From assembly GCA_027295645.1 (NCBI GenBank), contig JAPUKM010000018.1, positions 1 through 13,829 of the forward strand: DNA of 13,829 nt, in the 5' to 3' direction. This DNA comes from Chloroflexota bacterium. GTDB lineage: Bacteria; Chloroflexota; Dehalococcoidia; Lucifugimonadales; JAPUKM01. The translations under genes were made by a program, and so were the position numbers. The notes beneath the pieces are model-generated. The model had not been told where the DNA came from. It ran no database searches and saw nothing but the letters and a program-made list of their open reading frames with translations. Below are positions 13,040-13,829 of the stretch, in pieces (position 1 is the stretch's first letter; each line of letters starts with the position of its first letter).

Positions 13040-13829
13040 GGTTCTCGAACTGCCCGGTAGCGTGGCGTTAAGTGTGTAAAAAGAGAGGGGCGTATCCCTC
13101 CAGGGTAGGAAAGCCTTGGAAGGAGGATACCAGCCAATTTGTGCACGTACACCAAGCTCTCAGCGAGGCTGCTCAACACTCCGCTGCCGTCTGACAGACG
13201 TCGATCAATACTGGCCAACTTCGAGAAAATATTCTCGATGCTCTTAGCGTATCCAGGTTATCAGACAGCGACCGCCAGCCTTCTACTAGCGCAAACTTGG
13301 GAAGAAGTCATGGAGCACCGATGGATTTTACAGGTTGCCTCCCATCTCGCAACTAGGGGCCCGCTTCGTGCAATGGAAGGTGAATTGCCAAACGGTTCTG
13401 TTCCCGACTTGAGGGCGGAGGTTGTTAGCAGCCAGCACGATTGGCACACCTTGGAACCCCGAGAGATCATGTGTTGGATCGAGGTCAGGTGAACTCTTTG
13501 AGGGCATGTTGCGGCGTTTTTCGGCGCTCGACAGTCTGGGCTTGCACCTCTTTCCCGGGTTGCATGGTTTCCTCCCGCCTCTCCCTGAGGACGTCATCGC
13601 CCTGTGAGTAGTAACTGACGAAGGCGGAACGGTTCCGGCGCCATTATCTTGCTTGCTACACGCAGAAAAGGCAGCCAGACCTCCAGATCCAGCCAATCCT
13701 GGCGCGCAGAAAATGCGCCGGATGGGCGGGAACAGAGCGCGCACTCAGCTACCCTCGCTCGACTCAACCGCTAGCGAAACATACGGTGAAGCACCCGGAT
13801 GCCCGGAGAGCCGCGTGAGGGCTAGAAGT
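13040..13829. other. Gene-poor end of the window
   Basis: Nearly 800 bp without a gene I can recognise. A plus-strand frame at 13139-13492 (117 residues, TTG start, with AAGGAGGAT 11-14 nt upstream) has a plausible helical stretch (RRSILANFEKIFSMLLAYPG, then TWEEVMEHRWIL) but loses character towards its end; it could be a small unknown protein or a gene fragment. A minus-strand frame at 13328-13744 looks non-coding. A 5-bp stem (13085-13089 with 13096-13100) followed on the minus strand by TCTTTTT could be a weak terminator ahead of the importer promoter. Confidence 0.4.
13485..13565 (-). CDS. Possible 26-residue small ORF
   Basis: ATG 13563-13565 on the minus strand is preceded by GGGAGG with 5-nt spacing, among the best ribosome binding sites in the window. 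The product starts MQPGKEVQAQTVERRKTPQH and ends after 26 residues at TGA 13485-13487. It is basic, has no membrane segment and matches nothing I know. It may be a true small protein, the start of a gene cut short by a frameshift, or a chance frame. Confidence 0.25.
   Translation of the reverse strand: MQPGKEVQAQTVERRKTPQHALKEFT

Noticed and set aside
13780..13829. End of window as the start of a group II intron domain
   Set aside because: The CCGGAGAGCCGCGTG stretch recalls intron RNA sequence, but no reverse transcriptase or further domains are visible and the window ends before it can be judged.

Overview
The window looks like a chromosomal stretch of a moderately GC-rich, free-living bacterium, most likely from a metagenome. 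A Chloroflexota lineage (Dehalococcoidia/SAR202-like) is my best guess. It rests on the repertoire: an expanded catabolic paralogue family, VOC and cupin proteins, a Zn-dependent dehydrogenase, and a lipoprotein peptide-type binding protein with a long Ala/Pro linker. No rRNA or other marker gene confirms it. No tRNA, rRNA, CRISPR array, transposase or phage gene was seen.

Layout. (1) Positions 1-641 hold the 3' end of a membrane protein resembling CcdA/DsbD, followed by a thioredoxin gene. The thioredoxin is perfect except for an in-frame TGA at the codon for Trp28, directly before the WCGPC active site; a terminator-like hairpin follows. (2) Positions 969-4348 are minus-strand: an amidohydrolase of the dihydroorotase-like/deacetylase type and an NAD-type Zn-dependent alcohol dehydrogenase. 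Between them lie about 1.1 kb of decayed DNA with a frameshifted aminoglycoside-phosphotransferase-like remnant. (3) Positions 4627-8858 are plus-strand. A near-consensus sigma70 promoter and a roughly 138-nt leader precede a VOC protein. A terminator hairpin comes next, then three tandem paralogues each with two carboxymuconolactone decarboxylase (CMD)-like domains, a small cupin and a Rid (YjgF) family protein. (4) Positions 8938-12922 are minus-strand: a peptide-type ABC importer made of a lipoprotein binding protein and two permeases, without ATPase genes. (5) From about 13040 to the end I recognise no gene.

How the genes may work together (inference). The VOC, three CMD proteins, cupin and Rid protein form a co-directional cassette typical of catabolism of small ring or keto-acid compounds. 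VOC and cupin folds often carry metal-dependent oxygenase or isomerase activity, CMD folds carry decarboxylase or hydrolase-like activity, and Rid proteins remove reactive imine or enamine intermediates. The convergent ABC importer could bring in the substrate, and the divergent dehydrogenase and upstream amidohydrolase could act on related alcohols and amides. The substrate cannot be read from the sequence. The tandem triplication of double-CMD proteins, which differ at a likely active-site histidine, is the strongest candidate for undescribed biology here.
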